NCBI GenBank assembly: GCA_017468865.1
Contig: JAFUHM010000005.1
Span: 1-64,000 of the forward strand
From: Oscillospiraceae bacterium
Lineage (GTDB): Bacteria > Bacillota > Clostridia > Oscillospirales > Ruminococcaceae
DNA length: 64,000 nt
Reading direction: 5' to 3'
Part shown: positions 6,446 to 15,524 of the stretch, piece after piece
Layout of the letters: the number at the start of each line of letters is the position of its first letter
Position numbering within the stretch: position 1 is the first letter of the stretch
Notes under the pieces: generated by a model
Told to the model about the DNA's origin: nothing
Seen by the model: only the letters and a program-made list of their open reading frames with translations
The model's database searches: none
Made by a program: the position numbers and the translations under genes

Positions 6446-7723
6446 ATGAACATTCACTTCACCACATTCGGCTGCAAGGTAAATATGTATGAGTCGGAAT
6501 GCCTTCGCTGCTTATTTGAAGAGCAGGGCTACGTCTGTACGGACGACAGGGACAATGCGGATGTTTTCGTTGTCAACTCCTGCACAGTCACCCGTGACAG
6601 TGATGTCAAGCTGTTCAAGGCGCTGCGCAGGATAAGGCGTGAGCACCCGGAAGGGATCATCGTTCTCATGGGATGCTATCCGCAGGCGCACGGCGTTACG
6701 GAGGAGATCACCGCAGACATAATCACCGGAACAAAAGACAGGAAGAAGATCATCGAAATGGTGGACAGGTTCATCGCTGACCGCTCCCCTGCCGTCTCCA
6801 TCCCTCCCCTTGAAAGAAACGACCCCTTTGAGAATATCTATGCTCCTTCCATCCACGGACACACAAGGGCATTCATGAAAATAACCGACGGATGCGCCAT
6901 GAACTGCACCTACTGCATCATCCCCAGATCGAGGGGCGCTGTCAGATGCAAAAGCATCGGCGACATCAGGCGTGAGGCTAAGATATTCGCCGCAAACGGC
7001 TACAAAGAGATAGTGCTCATAGGGATAAATCTCATGTGCTACCGTGACGGCGGCAAACGCCTTACCGATGCGGTGGAAGCCTGCGTCACGGACGGCATAG
7101 AAAGGATCAGGCTCAGCTCCATAGAACCTGAGATGATGCGCCGTGACGACCTTCTCCGCATGAGGGATACCGGAATATTCTGTCCCTCATTCCATCTGGC
7201 TCTTCAAAGCGGATGCGATAAGGTACTGCGTGAAATGGGACGGCATTACACGACCGATGAATACAGAAAGATCGTGGATCTGTGCCGTGAAGTTTTCCCC
7301 GGCTGCGGCATATCCGCAGACATCATGGTGGGATTTCCGGGCGAGACAGACGAGGATCACAGGCAGTCAGCCCGATTTATCCGTGATATCGGCTTTTCCG
7401 ATATGCACGTTTTCATGTATTCTCCAAGAGAGTCCACCCCTGCCGCCGCACGCACCGACCAGATACCTCCCGAGATAAAAAAACTCCGTGCCGATCAGAT
7501 AAGCAGCATAGGACGTGAAAGCAGCCGCCTGTTCCTCGAAAACCACATAGGGAAGGTCTTTCCCGTACTCACCGAAAGGCCCGGACGGGACGGCATCGCT
7601 CACGGTCACGCCCCCGATAACAGCCATGTAAAAATATTTACAGAAAATATATTGCCAAATTCAATTTTATATGTTAGAATAGATAATGTGGGGGATAATT
7701 TCTGCTCAGGTCACTGTATCTGA
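6446..7723 (+). CDS. mtaB: tRNA t6A37 C2-methylthiotransferase MtaB
   Basis: A 425-residue radical-SAM methylthiotransferase that converts t6A37 to ms2t6A37 in ANN-decoding tRNAs. The N-terminal UPF0004 domain has its three cluster cysteines (C10, C46, C77) and starts with TFGCKVN, which points to MtaB rather than MiaB or RimO. The radical-SAM motif CAMNCTYC supplies C150, C154 and C157. The C-terminus keeps a TRAM-like segment (about 365-425). The ATG at 6446 is a plausible start, with GGGG about 9 nt upstream. Only 27 nt separate it from purL, so the two are probably cotranscribed. Confidence 0.92.
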   Translation: MNIHFTTFGCKVNMYESECLRCLFEEQGYVCTDDRDNADVFVVNSCTVTRDSDVKLFKALRRIRREHPEGIIVLMGCYPQAHGVTEEITADIITGTKDRKKIIEMVDRFIADRSPAVSIPPLERNDPFENIYAPSIHGHTRAFMKITDGCAMNCTYCIIPRSRGAVRCKSIGDIRREAKIFAANGYKEIVLIGINLMCYRDGGKRLTDAVEACVTDGIERIRLSSIEPEMMRRDDLLRMRDTGIFCPSFHLALQSGCDKVLREMGRHYTTDEYRKIVDLCREVFPGCGISADIMVGFPGETDEDHRQSARFIRDIGFSDMHVFMYSPRESTPAAARTDQIPPEIKKLRADQISSIGRESSRLFLENHIGKVFPVLTERPGRDGIAHGHAPDNSHVKIFTENILPNSILYVRIDNVGDNFCSGHCI

Positions 7724-7750
7724 ATACCGATCCTCAAAAGGAGTAGTTTT

Positions 7751-10700
7751 ATGTCAGTTTATCGTGTTTATGTAGAAAAAAGACGTGAATACGCATCTTC
7801 ATCGGATAATCTCACGGAAGATGTCAAGACCGCTCTTCGCCTTGACGGACTTCGCAGCATCCGTGTCCTCAACAGATACGATGCGGAGAATATCTCACCC
7901 GAAAGCTTTGAGTATGCTATCGACAACGTATTCTCCGAGCCTGCTGTTGACATCGTACACAAATCCCTTCCCGAACTTGACTCAGATGAATATGTCTTTG
8001 CCGTGGAATACCTTCCCGGTCAGTTCGATCAGCGTGCCGACTCATGTGAGCAGTGTATCCAGATACTTACGCAGGAGGAGCGCTGCACCGTAAAGAACGC
8101 CCGTGTTTATATCGTCAAGGGCAGCCTTACGGGAATTGACATTGACCGCATAAAGCATTATATCATCAACCCCGTTGAGAGCCGTGAGGCTACTCTTGAT
8201 GAATATGCTACCCTGAAGCAGAACTATGCCGTACCCACCGAAGTAGCAACACTTACGGGATTTATCTCCCTCACCGATGCAGGACTCAAGGAATTTGTCA
8301 GCCGTTTCGGTCTGGCTATGGACGAAGACGACCTTAAATTCTGCCGTGACTATTTCCGCAATGAAGAAAAGCGTGATCCCACCATCACCGAGATCCGCAT
8401 GATAGATACATACTGGTCCGACCACTGCCGTCACACCACATTCCTCACCGAGATAGACGATGTGGACATTGATGCTGATTTCATCCGTGATACATACGAT
8501 GACTACATCAGAGTAAGGCAGGAGCTGGGCAGAGAGAACAAGCCCCTCACCCTCATGGATCTTGCCACCATTGCCGCACGCAAGCTGAAGGCTGACGGAA
8601 AGCTCCCCGACCTTGACCAGTCAGAGGAGATCAATGCCTGCTCCGTTCATATCAAGGTAGATGTGGACGGCAAGGATGAGGACTGGCTCCTCATGTTCAA
8701 GAACGAGACACATAATCATCCCACCGAGATAGAACCTTTCGGCGGTGCCGCTACCTGTCTCGGCGGTGCTATCCGTGATCCCCTTTCGGGCAGATCCTAT
8801 GTATATCAGGCTATGCGTGTCACAGGTGCGTCCAATCCCCTCGTACCCGTGGAGGACACAGTTCACGGAAAGCTCCCCCAGCGCAAGATAACCGTGGGCG
8901 CTGCCAACGGATACTCATCCTACGGCAACCAGATAGGACTTGCAACAGGTCATGTATCGGAAGTCTACCATCCCGGCTATGTTGCAAAGCGCCTTGAGAT
9001 AGGTGCCGTTGTAGGTGCCGCTCCTCTGGAAAACGTGATCCGTGAAGTACCCGAGCCCGGCGATGTAGTCATACTCCTCGGCGGACGTACAGGGCGTGAC
9101 GGCTGCGGCGGTGCGACTGGTTCATCCAAGTCACATACCGAGGCTTCCCTTGAGTCCTGCGGTGCGGAAGTACAGAAGGGCAATCCTCCCGAAGAGCGCA
9201 AGCTGCAGAGACTCTTCCGTGACCCTGAAGTTACCCGCATGATCAGACGATGCAACGATTTCGGCGCAGGCGGTGTTTCCGTTGCAGTGGGAGAACTTAC
9301 CGACGGACTTGTGATAGATCTGTCCGCAGTTCCCAAGAAGTACGAAGGCCTTGACGGAACTGAACTTGCCATCTCCGAATCTCAGGAGAGAATGGCTGTC
9401 GTGGTACGTCGCAGCGATATGAAGAAATTCATCGCAGCTGCCGAGAAGGAGAACCTCGAAGCTACCAAGGTCGCAGATGTAGTGGCTGAACGCCGTCTGA
9501 AAATGAAGTGGAACGGAAAGGTCATCGTTGACCTCTCCAGAGATTTCCTCAACTCAAACGGTGCATCCAAGCACACCACCGTCAAGATCAATACCCCCAT
9601 CACCCTTCAGGCATCCACCTATTCCAACAATGCGGACAGCTGGAGTTCCCTCATGGCAAACCTCAACATCTGCTCGCAGAAGGGACTTGTTGAAAGGTTT
9701 GACTCCACCATCGGCGCAGGCACCGTACTGATGCCCTTCGGCGGAAAGTATCAGATGACTCCCACACAGGCTATGGCTGCCAAGATCCCGGTACTCAAGG
9801 GACAGACCAAGACTACTTCTGTAATGGGCTGGGGCTTTGATCCCTACCTGTCTGACAAGTCTCCCTATCACGGTGCTATGGAGGCTGTTATCCACAGCAT
9901 AGCAAAAGTCATCGCAGCAGGCGGAGACTATCATCATACATGGCTCACATTCCAGGAATACTTTGAGCGCACCAACGATGATCCCACACGCTGGGGCAAG
10001 CCCTTTGCGGCTCTCCTCGGCGCATACAAGGCACAGCTTGAGCTTTCGTGCGGTTCCATAGGCGGCAAGGACTCCATGTCGGGTACCTTCGAGAACATCG
10101 ACGTTCCTGCTACCCTCGTTTCCTTTGCGGTATCCACCGCAGACAGCGGCGATGTGCTTTCCCCCGAATTCAAGTCCGCAGGCAACAACGTTATCTATAT
10201 CGAGCCCGAACACGACGAAAACGACCTGCCCAAGTGGGACAGCGTGCGTGACGTATTTGACCGTGTACAGAAGCTCATCGCAAGCAAGGCGGCTCTGTCG
10301 GTATGGGCTGTCGGCTTCGGCGGAGTGGCTGAGGCTGTTGCTAAGATGTCCATGGGCAACCGTATAGGTATGCGCTTTGAGAAGGCACTTTCCGAGAGGA
10401 CGCTGTTCTATCCCAAGTACGGTGCATTCGTCATAGAGCTTGACGGTGATCCTTTCACCACTGAGACTGTCATAGGCAGGACCATTCCCGAATATGAGAT
10501 AGACTGCCGCACCTACAAGGTGAACATGACCGAAGTCCAGTCTGCATGGGAGAAGAAGCTCGAACCTGTATTCCCCGTAAACGTAAGAGGCGAAGAGAAG
10601 GCTGCCAAGACATACACCAATGCTCCTGCTAATATGCAGCAGCACGCTTCCGTTCTGGCTCATCCCAAGGTGCTCATCCCCGTATTCCCCGGCACTAACT

Positions 10701-11458
10701 GCGAATACGACACAGCCCGTGCATTTGAGCGTGCAGGTGCTGCCGTAGAGACTGTCGTTATCCGCAACCTGACAGGACAGTCCCTTGAGGAAAGCGTCCG
10801 CTACTTTGAGAAGGCTGTCAAGAAGTCCCAGATCGTTATGATACCCGGCGGCTTCTCAGGCGGTGACGAACCCGACGGATCCGGTAAGTTCATAACCGCA
10901 TTCTTCCGCAATCCCCGCATCAAGGATGCAGTCACCGATCTTCTTGACAACAGAGACGGTCTTATGCTGGGCATATGCAACGGTTTCCAGGCTCTTATCA
11001 AGCTGGGGCTCGTTCCCTTCGGCAAGATAGTTGACCAGACCGCCGACTCCCCCACTCTTACATTCAACACCATCGCACGTCATCAGTCAATGATGGTAAA
11101 TACACGCATTTCCTCCAACAAGTCGCCGTGGCTTGCAGGCTGCAATGTGGGTGATATCCACAGCATTGCTATTTCCCACGGTGAGGGTCGTTTCGTAGCA
11201 TCCGACGAGCTTATCGCTCAGCTTGCCGCCAACGGACAGATCGCTACTCAGTACGTTGACGTGGACGGCAACCCCACCATGAACATCCGCTTCAATCCCA
11301 ACGGCTCCTTTGATGCTATCGAAGGCATCACTTCCCCCGACGGACGTGTTCTCGGCAAAATGGGACACAGTGAGCGTCTTGGTTTTGATGTGTGCAAGAA
11401 CGTCCCCGGAAACAAGGATCAGAAGATCTTTGAGAGCGGCGTAGCCTACTTCAAATAA
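7751..11458 (+). CDS. purL: Phosphoribosylformylglycinamidine synthase, single-chain
   Basis: A 1235-residue FGAM synthase for the fourth step of purine synthesis (FGAR + glutamine + ATP to FGAM). It is the large single-chain form found in Clostridia, not the PurS/PurQ/small-PurL complex. Order: PurS-like N-terminal region (1 to about 170), linker with TYWSDHCRHTTF, two AIRS-type ATP-binding halves (TGSSKSHTEAS; CGSIGGKDSMSG), then a C-terminal class-I glutaminase. The glutaminase has FPGTNCEYD, GGFSGGDEPDGSGKF, nucleophile elbow LGICNGFQ and catalytic HGEGRF. AAAAGGAG precedes the ATG. A 15-bp palindrome of the dispersed repeat family sits 3 nt after the stop. Confidence 0.96.
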   Translation: MSVYRVYVEKRREYASSSDNLTEDVKTALRLDGLRSIRVLNRYDAENISPESFEYAIDNVFSEPAVDIVHKSLPELDSDEYVFAVEYLPGQFDQRADSCEQCIQILTQEERCTVKNARVYIVKGSLTGIDIDRIKHYIINPVESREATLDEYATLKQNYAVPTEVATLTGFISLTDAGLKEFVSRFGLAMDEDDLKFCRDYFRNEEKRDPTITEIRMIDTYWSDHCRHTTFLTEIDDVDIDADFIRDTYDDYIRVRQELGRENKPLTLMDLATIAARKLKADGKLPDLDQSEEINACSVHIKVDVDGKDEDWLLMFKNETHNHPTEIEPFGGAATCLGGAIRDPLSGRSYVYQAMRVTGASNPLVPVEDTVHGKLPQRKITVGAANGYSSYGNQIGLATGHVSEVYHPGYVAKRLEIGAVVGAAPLENVIREVPEPGDVVILLGGRTGRDGCGGATGSSKSHTEASLESCGAEVQKGNPPEERKLQRLFRDPEVTRMIRRCNDFGAGGVSVAVGELTDGLVIDLSAVPKKYEGLDGTELAISESQERMAVVVRRSDMKKFIAAAEKENLEATKVADVVAERRLKMKWNGKVIVDLSRDFLNSNGASKHTTVKINTPITLQASTYSNNADSWSSLMANLNICSQKGLVERFDSTIGAGTVLMPFGGKYQMTPTQAMAAKIPVLKGQTKTTSVMGWGFDPYLSDKSPYHGAMEAVIHSIAKVIAAGGDYHHTWLTFQEYFERTNDDPTRWGKPFAALLGAYKAQLELSCGSIGGKDSMSGTFENIDVPATLVSFAVSTADSGDVLSPEFKSAGNNVIYIEPEHDENDLPKWDSVRDVFDRVQKLIASKAALSVWAVGFGGVAEAVAKMSMGNRIGMRFEKALSERTLFYPKYGAFVIELDGDPFTTETVIGRTIPEYEIDCRTYKVNMTEVQSAWEKKLEPVFPVNVRGEEKAAKTYTNAPANMQQHASVLAHPKVLIPVFPGTNCEYDTARAFERAGAAVETVVIRNLTGQSLEESVRYFEKAVKKSQIVMIPGGFSGGDEPDGSGKFITAFFRNPRIKDAVTDLLDNRDGLMLGICNGFQALIKLGLVPFGKIVDQTADSPTLTFNTIARHQSMMVNTRISSNKSPWLAGCNVGDIHSIAISHGEGRFVASDELIAQLAANGQIATQYVDVDGNPTMNIRFNPNGSFDAIEGITSPDGRVLGKMGHSERLGFDVCKNVPGNKDQKIFESGVAYFK

Positions 11459-11461
11459 TGG

Positions 11462-11476
11462 GTGGGCAGTGCCCAC
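11462..11476 (+). repeat. Dispersed palindrome, copy after purL
   Basis: GTGGGC-AGT-GCCCAC, a perfect 6-bp inverted repeat with a 3-nt loop, 3 nt after the purL stop. Related copies follow rpsO (22123, 22218) and queF (51421, 51328). Confidence 0.8.
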
Positions 11477-11533
11477 ACCTGATTCGGCGCTTATGCGGAC
11501 TCAATACAGCTCTAACAGATAGAATAAAAACTT

Positions 11534-11562
11534 CATGGGCGTGGGAAGATACCACGCCCATG
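11534..11562 (+). repeat. Long hairpin without U-tract
   Basis: Perfect 11-bp stem CATGGGCGTGG (11534-11544) / CCACGCCCATG (11552-11562). No T-run follows, and the acetyltransferase start is 17 nt downstream, so it is more likely a leader hairpin than a terminator. Confidence 0.6.
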
Positions 11563-11579
11563 AATATGACGGAGGAAAT

Positions 11580-12053
11580 ATGATCACATATCGGAAAGCA
11601 AATTCATCCGACATACCTGAAGTCATCAAAATGAGGCTTGGATATATGCACGAGACACACACTGAGCTTTCTGATGACGTATTTGATGAAATAGCACATC
11701 AGAGCGAAGGCTATTTTCAAGAGCATCTCAACCGTGACTGCATTGTTTACCTTGCTCTTGACGGTGAGAAAGTAGCGGCGTGCATCTTCTTCCTGCTCAT
11801 CAACAAGCCTGCCTCCCCTCTTTTCATCACCGGAAAGACAGGCACCCTCATGAATGTGTTCACCCTTCCCGAATACCGCAGAAAGGGTATCGCACGTCAT
11901 CTTGTGGAAATGGCTATATCCGACGGCAAGGAATGGGATCTGTCCTACATTGAGCTTCGCTCCACCAAAGACGGATATCCCCTTTACTGCTCACTTGATT
12001 TCGTGGAAGACAAGTCGATATATATGTCCATGAAACTCAAGCTTGTGGAATGA
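11580..12053 (+). CDS. GNAT family N-acetyltransferase
   Basis: A 157-residue acetyl-CoA-dependent N-acetyltransferase. It starts MITYRKANSSDIPEV, a typical GNAT beta1-alpha1 start. The acetyl-CoA-binding motif A reads VFTLPEYRRKGIARHLVE, where RxxGIA is the pyrophosphate loop. A C-terminal YIELRSTKDGYPLYCSLDF motif B and a final KL strand complete the fold. Substrate unknown. The start at 11580 is chosen for GGAGGA 4 nt upstream; an upstream ATG at 11535 lies inside the hairpin. A bidirectional terminator follows. Confidence 0.88.
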   Translation: MITYRKANSSDIPEVIKMRLGYMHETHTELSDDVFDEIAHQSEGYFQEHLNRDCIVYLALDGEKVAACIFFLLINKPASPLFITGKTGTLMNVFTLPEYRRKGIARHLVEMAISDGKEWDLSYIELRSTKDGYPLYCSLDFVEDKSIYMSMKLKLVE

Positions 12054-12086
12054 TCTTCATTCGCTCTTTAGAACGCTTGCCAACAA

Positions 12087-12121
12087 AAAACAGTTGCTGT
12101 TTACCGCAGCAACTGTTTTTT
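12087..12121. terminator. Bidirectional terminator
   Basis: CAGTTGCTG (12091-12099) pairs with CAGCAACTG (12107-12115), flanked by A-run and T-run. It serves the acetyltransferase gene and the convergent minus-strand operon. Confidence 0.9.
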
Positions 12122-12122
12122 A

Positions 12123-12353
12123 TCAGTATTCCTTTGTGATCTTATCTATACCGTAACTCTCCATGAATTCACGGAGTTCATCATCGGTGCGTATCAGTAT
12201 CATCTGCTCATATTTCCCGGTATTGACATCCCTGAACCCTGCTGTGCGTTCACCTGTACAGATGCTTGCACGCAGCACGGGGACGAGTCTTTCCTTGTCA
12301 TATTTCTTTTTCTCCGTCCTGTGTGCGGAGAACAGATTTGAAAACAGTGACAT
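12123..12353 (-). CDS. Small conserved protein of unknown function
   Basis: A 76-residue protein starting MSLFSNLFSAHRTEKKK. It carries LRASICTGERTAGFRD and the ending YGIDKITKEY. I recall similar short proteins in many Clostridia with no proven function. No membrane segment. The start at 12353 has GAGGT 6 nt upstream and follows the FkbM stop by 2 nt, so it is translated from the same message. Last gene of the long dgt-dnaG-rpoD run, ending at the bidirectional terminator. Confidence 0.72.
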   Translation of the reverse strand: MSLFSNLFSAHRTEKKKYDKERLVPVLRASICTGERTAGFRDVNTGKYEQMILIRTDDELREFMESYGIDKITKEY

Positions 12354-12355
12354 AT

Positions 12356-13414
12356 CTACCTCACGCAATAAAGATTGGTCTCCCATGCGGGAATGTACAG
12401 GAGATGACGCATATACAGTTTGAGATCTGGTGCTATGTCATGTATCATGAGCGGAAGTTCAAAGATATCATCCGTCCTGTGATACAGCGCACAGATAAGC
12501 TGAGAGCCGTTTATGAGAGACTGCCTGCATCCCTCTATGGCATCACGCTCCGCACCCTCCACATCCATCTTGATGAGGGTGGCGTGTTCGGTCAGACTGT
12601 CACCCCGTACAGCCTTCACAGAGCGGGTCTTTTTGTTTTCGCCGTTGTCTATACGGGAATTCCTGCCGGAAAGATCATCGAACACAAGCTCGGTATCCTC
12701 ACTGTACGCCGCCGCATTCACAAGGGTGACATTTTCCATTTCCCCGCAGTTCTTCGTCAGCTTGCGGAAGTTCTTCGTATCCGGTTCAACTGCATAGATA
12801 TGCCTGTATGATGCCATCTGCGCAAACTCCGCAACGGTATCGCCGTTGTATGCGCCCATATCTATATAGACCTCATCGGCGCCGAACTTCATGATCCTGC
12901 CGAATATCTCCGATCTTTCCGCTGTGCATGAAGTAAGGTACTCTGTCTTTCCGCTTATTCGGAAGTTTATCACGTCGGCAAAAGTCTTTCTCGACATATC
13001 ATCCGCAAGCAGATCGTACACACGCTGTATCTTATCAGCGTTTTCAAGGCAGTACCCGTATGTGAACAGTCCGTCACCCACCACAGGCACATCAGGAGCT
13101 ATAAGGATGTGCCGCCTTGCCATATCCTCGATACGCCTGTAAAGGCTCTCGTATCCCGCTCCGAAGGCAAGCACTATCACGAACTCATCTATAAGCGCCT
13201 CGATCTGCGAAAGCGAATGTACCAGATGTCCCTTGAATGAATGGCCTCTGACGAACTCATCGCTTGCAAAGAAGCCTGCCACGGGTATGGAGTACATCTC
13301 AAACACACGGAGTATCTTCTCCGCCCCGTCTCCCATCCCGTATATGAATACGGGTAGCTCGGTATTGCGGAGGAATTCCCACGAATCCGTTTTTTCCTTT
13401 ATAAAATCAAGCAT
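12356..13414 (-). CDS. FkbM family methyltransferase
   Basis: A 352-residue protein. The C-terminal half is a SAM-dependent FkbM methyltransferase: YIDMGAYNGDTVAEF (SAM-binding motif I), YAVEPDTKNFRKL, VNAAAYSEDT, and LIKMDVEGAERDAIEG, the FkbM hallmark. The first 130 residues form a nucleotide-binding-like domain (VFIYGMGDGAEKILRVF), an arrangement seen in proteins that modify cell-surface glycans. The substrate cannot be read from the sequence. It overlaps the upstream PH-domain gene by 8 nt, implying translational coupling. Confidence 0.88.
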   Translation of the reverse strand: MLDFIKEKTDSWEFLRNTELPVFIYGMGDGAEKILRVFEMYSIPVAGFFASDEFVRGHSFKGHLVHSLSQIEALIDEFVIVLAFGAGYESLYRRIEDMARRHILIAPDVPVVGDGLFTYGYCLENADKIQRVYDLLADDMSRKTFADVINFRISGKTEYLTSCTAERSEIFGRIMKFGADEVYIDMGAYNGDTVAEFAQMASYRHIYAVEPDTKNFRKLTKNCGEMENVTLVNAAAYSEDTELVFDDLSGRNSRIDNGENKKTRSVKAVRGDSLTEHATLIKMDVEGAERDAIEGCRQSLINGSQLICALYHRTDDIFELPLMIHDIAPDLKLYMRHLLYIPAWETNLYCVR

Positions 13415-13829
13415 CGCTGTCGTCCATGGTCATCCCGTCATCTTCCATATCAAGATGAGGCGGCACCATGCCGGAGGTGATCATATCCCTGCCTCTTATG
13501 CTGTACTTGTCCCTGGCTGCCTCTATCTGCTCATCAAGCAGATTCATGAGTTCCCTGGGCGCCTTTACGGACTTTATCTCCTTAACGGGAGTGTCATTAT
13601 CCTTAACATTGATGATGACGGTGCCGCAGCCGAAAAGCCTCTGACCGAAGGGAAGAACAAGTTTCTTGTCTATAACCCGGTACAGGTCAAATTCATCCTC
13701 TTCGACCGTGAAGAAGCCCTTTCGTGTAATGAACTTCTTCTCCGTAAGGATATATCTTGTGAATGACAGCGGGAGTCCGAAGAGCGTCCTCTTTTTATCC
13801 GTCCATAAATAGTCAAATTCTATCTTCAT
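13407..13829 (-). CDS. Bacterial PH-like domain protein
   Basis: A 140-residue protein with a beta-rich first 90 residues (YILTEKKFITRKGFFTVEEDEFDLYRV, shortened here to its core ITRKGFFTVEEDEFDLY) like bacterial pleckstrin-homology (YdbS/YdbT-type) domains, followed by a helix (APRELMNLLDEQIEAARDKY) and an acidic Met/Asp-rich tail. The role of such domains is not established. Its ATG overlaps the TAA of the GH27 gene by one base (TAATG), and its 3' end overlaps the FkbM gene, so it is tightly coupled on both sides. Confidence 0.75.
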   Translation of the reverse strand: MKIEFDYLWTDKKRTLFGLPLSFTRYILTEKKFITRKGFFTVEEDEFDLYRVIDKKLVLPFGQRLFGCGTVIINVKDNDTPVKEIKSVKAPRELMNLLDEQIEAARDKYSIRGRDMITSGMVPPHLDMEDDGMTMDDSDA

Positions 13830-15100
13830 TATATCCCCTCCTCACAGATCAGATAGCATACCGCACCGTGTGACGGTATATTCATACCCAGCGAACCGCT
13901 TGCATAAACGGTCTCACCGCTCCACAGCTCCTTTGCCGCATATTCGCCGTAAAGCTCCGCAGCCGACAGGGGCAGTTCAAAGGATACATCCGCATCTCCT
14001 GCATTAAACACAGCCACATAAGTGCCGCCCTGTGCATTTGCAGCCGCCCACACTATGATCTCGTTCCCGTCAGCATCCGTGCGGCACACCTGATGTGAAT
14101 GACGTGCGTTTGCGTGCATATCGAGTATATCAGCATTGGTCAGGAGCGACATGGTGAAGCTGTCGAACTTCGTCATCTCGCCGCCTATGAACAGGGGTGA
14201 GCGGAATATGCTCCACAGAGTCATCATCGTTATCTGCTCATCATGGGTGAACTTGGTGCAGTCATTTACATCATAGTCCTGCCTGATGGGGCCTATGGGG
14301 AGCATATCCGCATCAGGATAGCATCCTGCGCCTGTATGTATGCTCCACACCTGTGCCCTTTCAAACATATTGTAGAGCAGTTTCCAGTCATCCCAGAAGT
14401 CGTCCGTGATGCGCCACATATTCGAATACTTCTTGTACATCTCTGCAAATTCGGGAAGTGCGGGGCCGGGAGAAAGTGAAAGCACCATGTCTCCGGAAGC
14501 GGAAAGCGCATTTGAGAGCAGCTTCAGCTCCTCTTCGCAGTGAGGCATCTCACGGGCTATATCATCGCATTTGATGAAATCAACGCCCCATGATGCGTAC
14601 AGTTCAAAGATGCTCTTGTAATACTCATATGCGCCCTTTTTGCCGGGATCGACTCCATACATATCCGTATTCCATACGCATATGCTGTCGGTCTTGGCTA
14701 TCTGACGTGCGGTCACATCAGTCCCCTTTATGGGCGTATTGCGGTGTACATCCTGACGGGGTATACCTCTCATGATATGTATGCCGAACTTCAGACCGAG
14801 GGAATGAACATACTCCGCAAGGGGAGCAAATCCCTTCCCGCCCGCAGATGAGGGGAACCTGTTCTCCGCAGGGATGAGCCTTGAATACTCATCCATACAT
14901 AATTCCGTGAAGGGATGATATTCATGGTTCACAGCCGTAGGCTCTGACCACTGTATATCAACTACGATATATTCCCAGCTGAACTGCTTGAGGTGCTCTG
15001 CACAGAATGCGGCATTCTGCCTGACGATGTCCTCGGTCACACCTGCGCCGTAACAGTCCCAGCTGTTCCATCCCATAGGTGCTCTAACAGGTCTTATCAT
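13829..15100 (-). CDS. GH27-type glycosidase (alpha-galactosidase-like)
   Basis: A 423-residue clan-D glycosidase. It opens with RAPMGWNSWDCYG, the GH27 alpha-galactosidase signature, and has the nucleophile strand GVDFIKCDD and the acid/base region WRITDDFWDDW. A C-terminal beta-sandwich follows (about 340-423). GH27 includes alpha-galactosidases, alpha-N-acetylgalactosaminidases and beta-L-arabinopyranosidases, so substrate is uncertain. The WRI(S/T)DDFWD variant reminds me of the non-classical branch. No signal peptide, so it acts in the cytoplasm on imported oligosaccharides. The start at 15100 has AGGAGG just upstream; an ORF extension to 15196 overlaps the Rrf2 gene and is rejected. Unusual location in a dnaG-rpoD operon. 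Confidence 0.85.
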   Translation of the reverse strand: MIRPVRAPMGWNSWDCYGAGVTEDIVRQNAAFCAEHLKQFSWEYIVVDIQWSEPTAVNHEYHPFTELCMDEYSRLIPAENRFPSSAGGKGFAPLAEYVHSLGLKFGIHIMRGIPRQDVHRNTPIKGTDVTARQIAKTDSICVWNTDMYGVDPGKKGAYEYYKSIFELYASWGVDFIKCDDIAREMPHCEEELKLLSNALSASGDMVLSLSPGPALPEFAEMYKKYSNMWRITDDFWDDWKLLYNMFERAQVWSIHTGAGCYPDADMLPIGPIRQDYDVNDCTKFTHDEQITMMTLWSIFRSPLFIGGEMTKFDSFTMSLLTNADILDMHANARHSHQVCRTDADGNEIIVWAAANAQGGTYVAVFNAGDADVSFELPLSAAELYGEYAAKELWSGETVYASGSLGMNIPSHGAVCYLICEEGI

Positions 15101-15108
15101 ATGACCTC

Positions 15109-15507
15109 CTATTCTTTCATATCGGCGAAAGTACAGGCTGAGAGCCTGTCTGCTATCGTCCTGCTCACTTCCTCGAACACAGGACGGTATCTGCACAGTT
15201 TCTTCTCGGTGCGTGTGCAGATAAAATCATCTTCGTGACATCTGTTGATATGATACTCGCCCTCAATGGCACAGACCGCATCATAAAGCGTGATCTGTGA
15301 AGGGTCCTTGGCAAGTTCATATCCTCCCTGCATCCCCTTGTATGAACGCACTATGCCGGCAGAAACGAGCTTGCGGAGTATCTTCAGTGAAAACCTCAGC
15401 GTAACGCCTGTCTGCTCGGACAATGTCTTTGCATCGAGCCTGCCGCCGTCAGCCGCCAGCACTCCGATGATCCTAACCGCATAATCCGATTCAAGAGTAA
15501 TACACAT
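15109..15507 (-). CDS. Rrf2 family regulator with three candidate Fe-S cysteines
   Basis: A 132-residue winged-helix regulator. Residues 4-60 form the HTH (DYAVRIIGVLAADGGRLDAK; LRKLVSAGIVRSYKGMQGGY). C90, C97 and C105 lie in the region where IscR/NsrR carry their cluster ligands (RCHEDDFICTRTEKKLC), so it may sense iron-sulfur, redox or nitric oxide status; this is inferred from spacing. The start at 15507 has AGGTGAGG directly upstream. It follows the second sigma gene by 17 nt and precedes the GH27 gene by 8 nt. A second Rrf2 gene lies at 50796. Confidence 0.88.
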   Translation of the reverse strand: MCITLESDYAVRIIGVLAADGGRLDAKTLSEQTGVTLRFSLKILRKLVSAGIVRSYKGMQGGYELAKDPSQITLYDAVCAIEGEYHINRCHEDDFICTRTEKKLCRYRPVFEEVSRTIADRLSACTFADMKE

Positions 15508-15524
15508 ATCCTCACCTACAAAGA

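Noticed and set aside
9554-10663. 369-codon minus-strand ORF inside purL
   Set aside because: Antisense shadow of purL with odd His/Cys-rich composition.
11534-11562. Intrinsic terminator of purL
   Set aside because: Strong stem but no T-run after it, and the next start codon is 17 nt away.
15100-15196. Longer N-terminus for the GH27 protein
   Set aside because: The extension overlaps the Rrf2 coding region and lacks homology; AGGAGG directly precedes the ATG at 15100.
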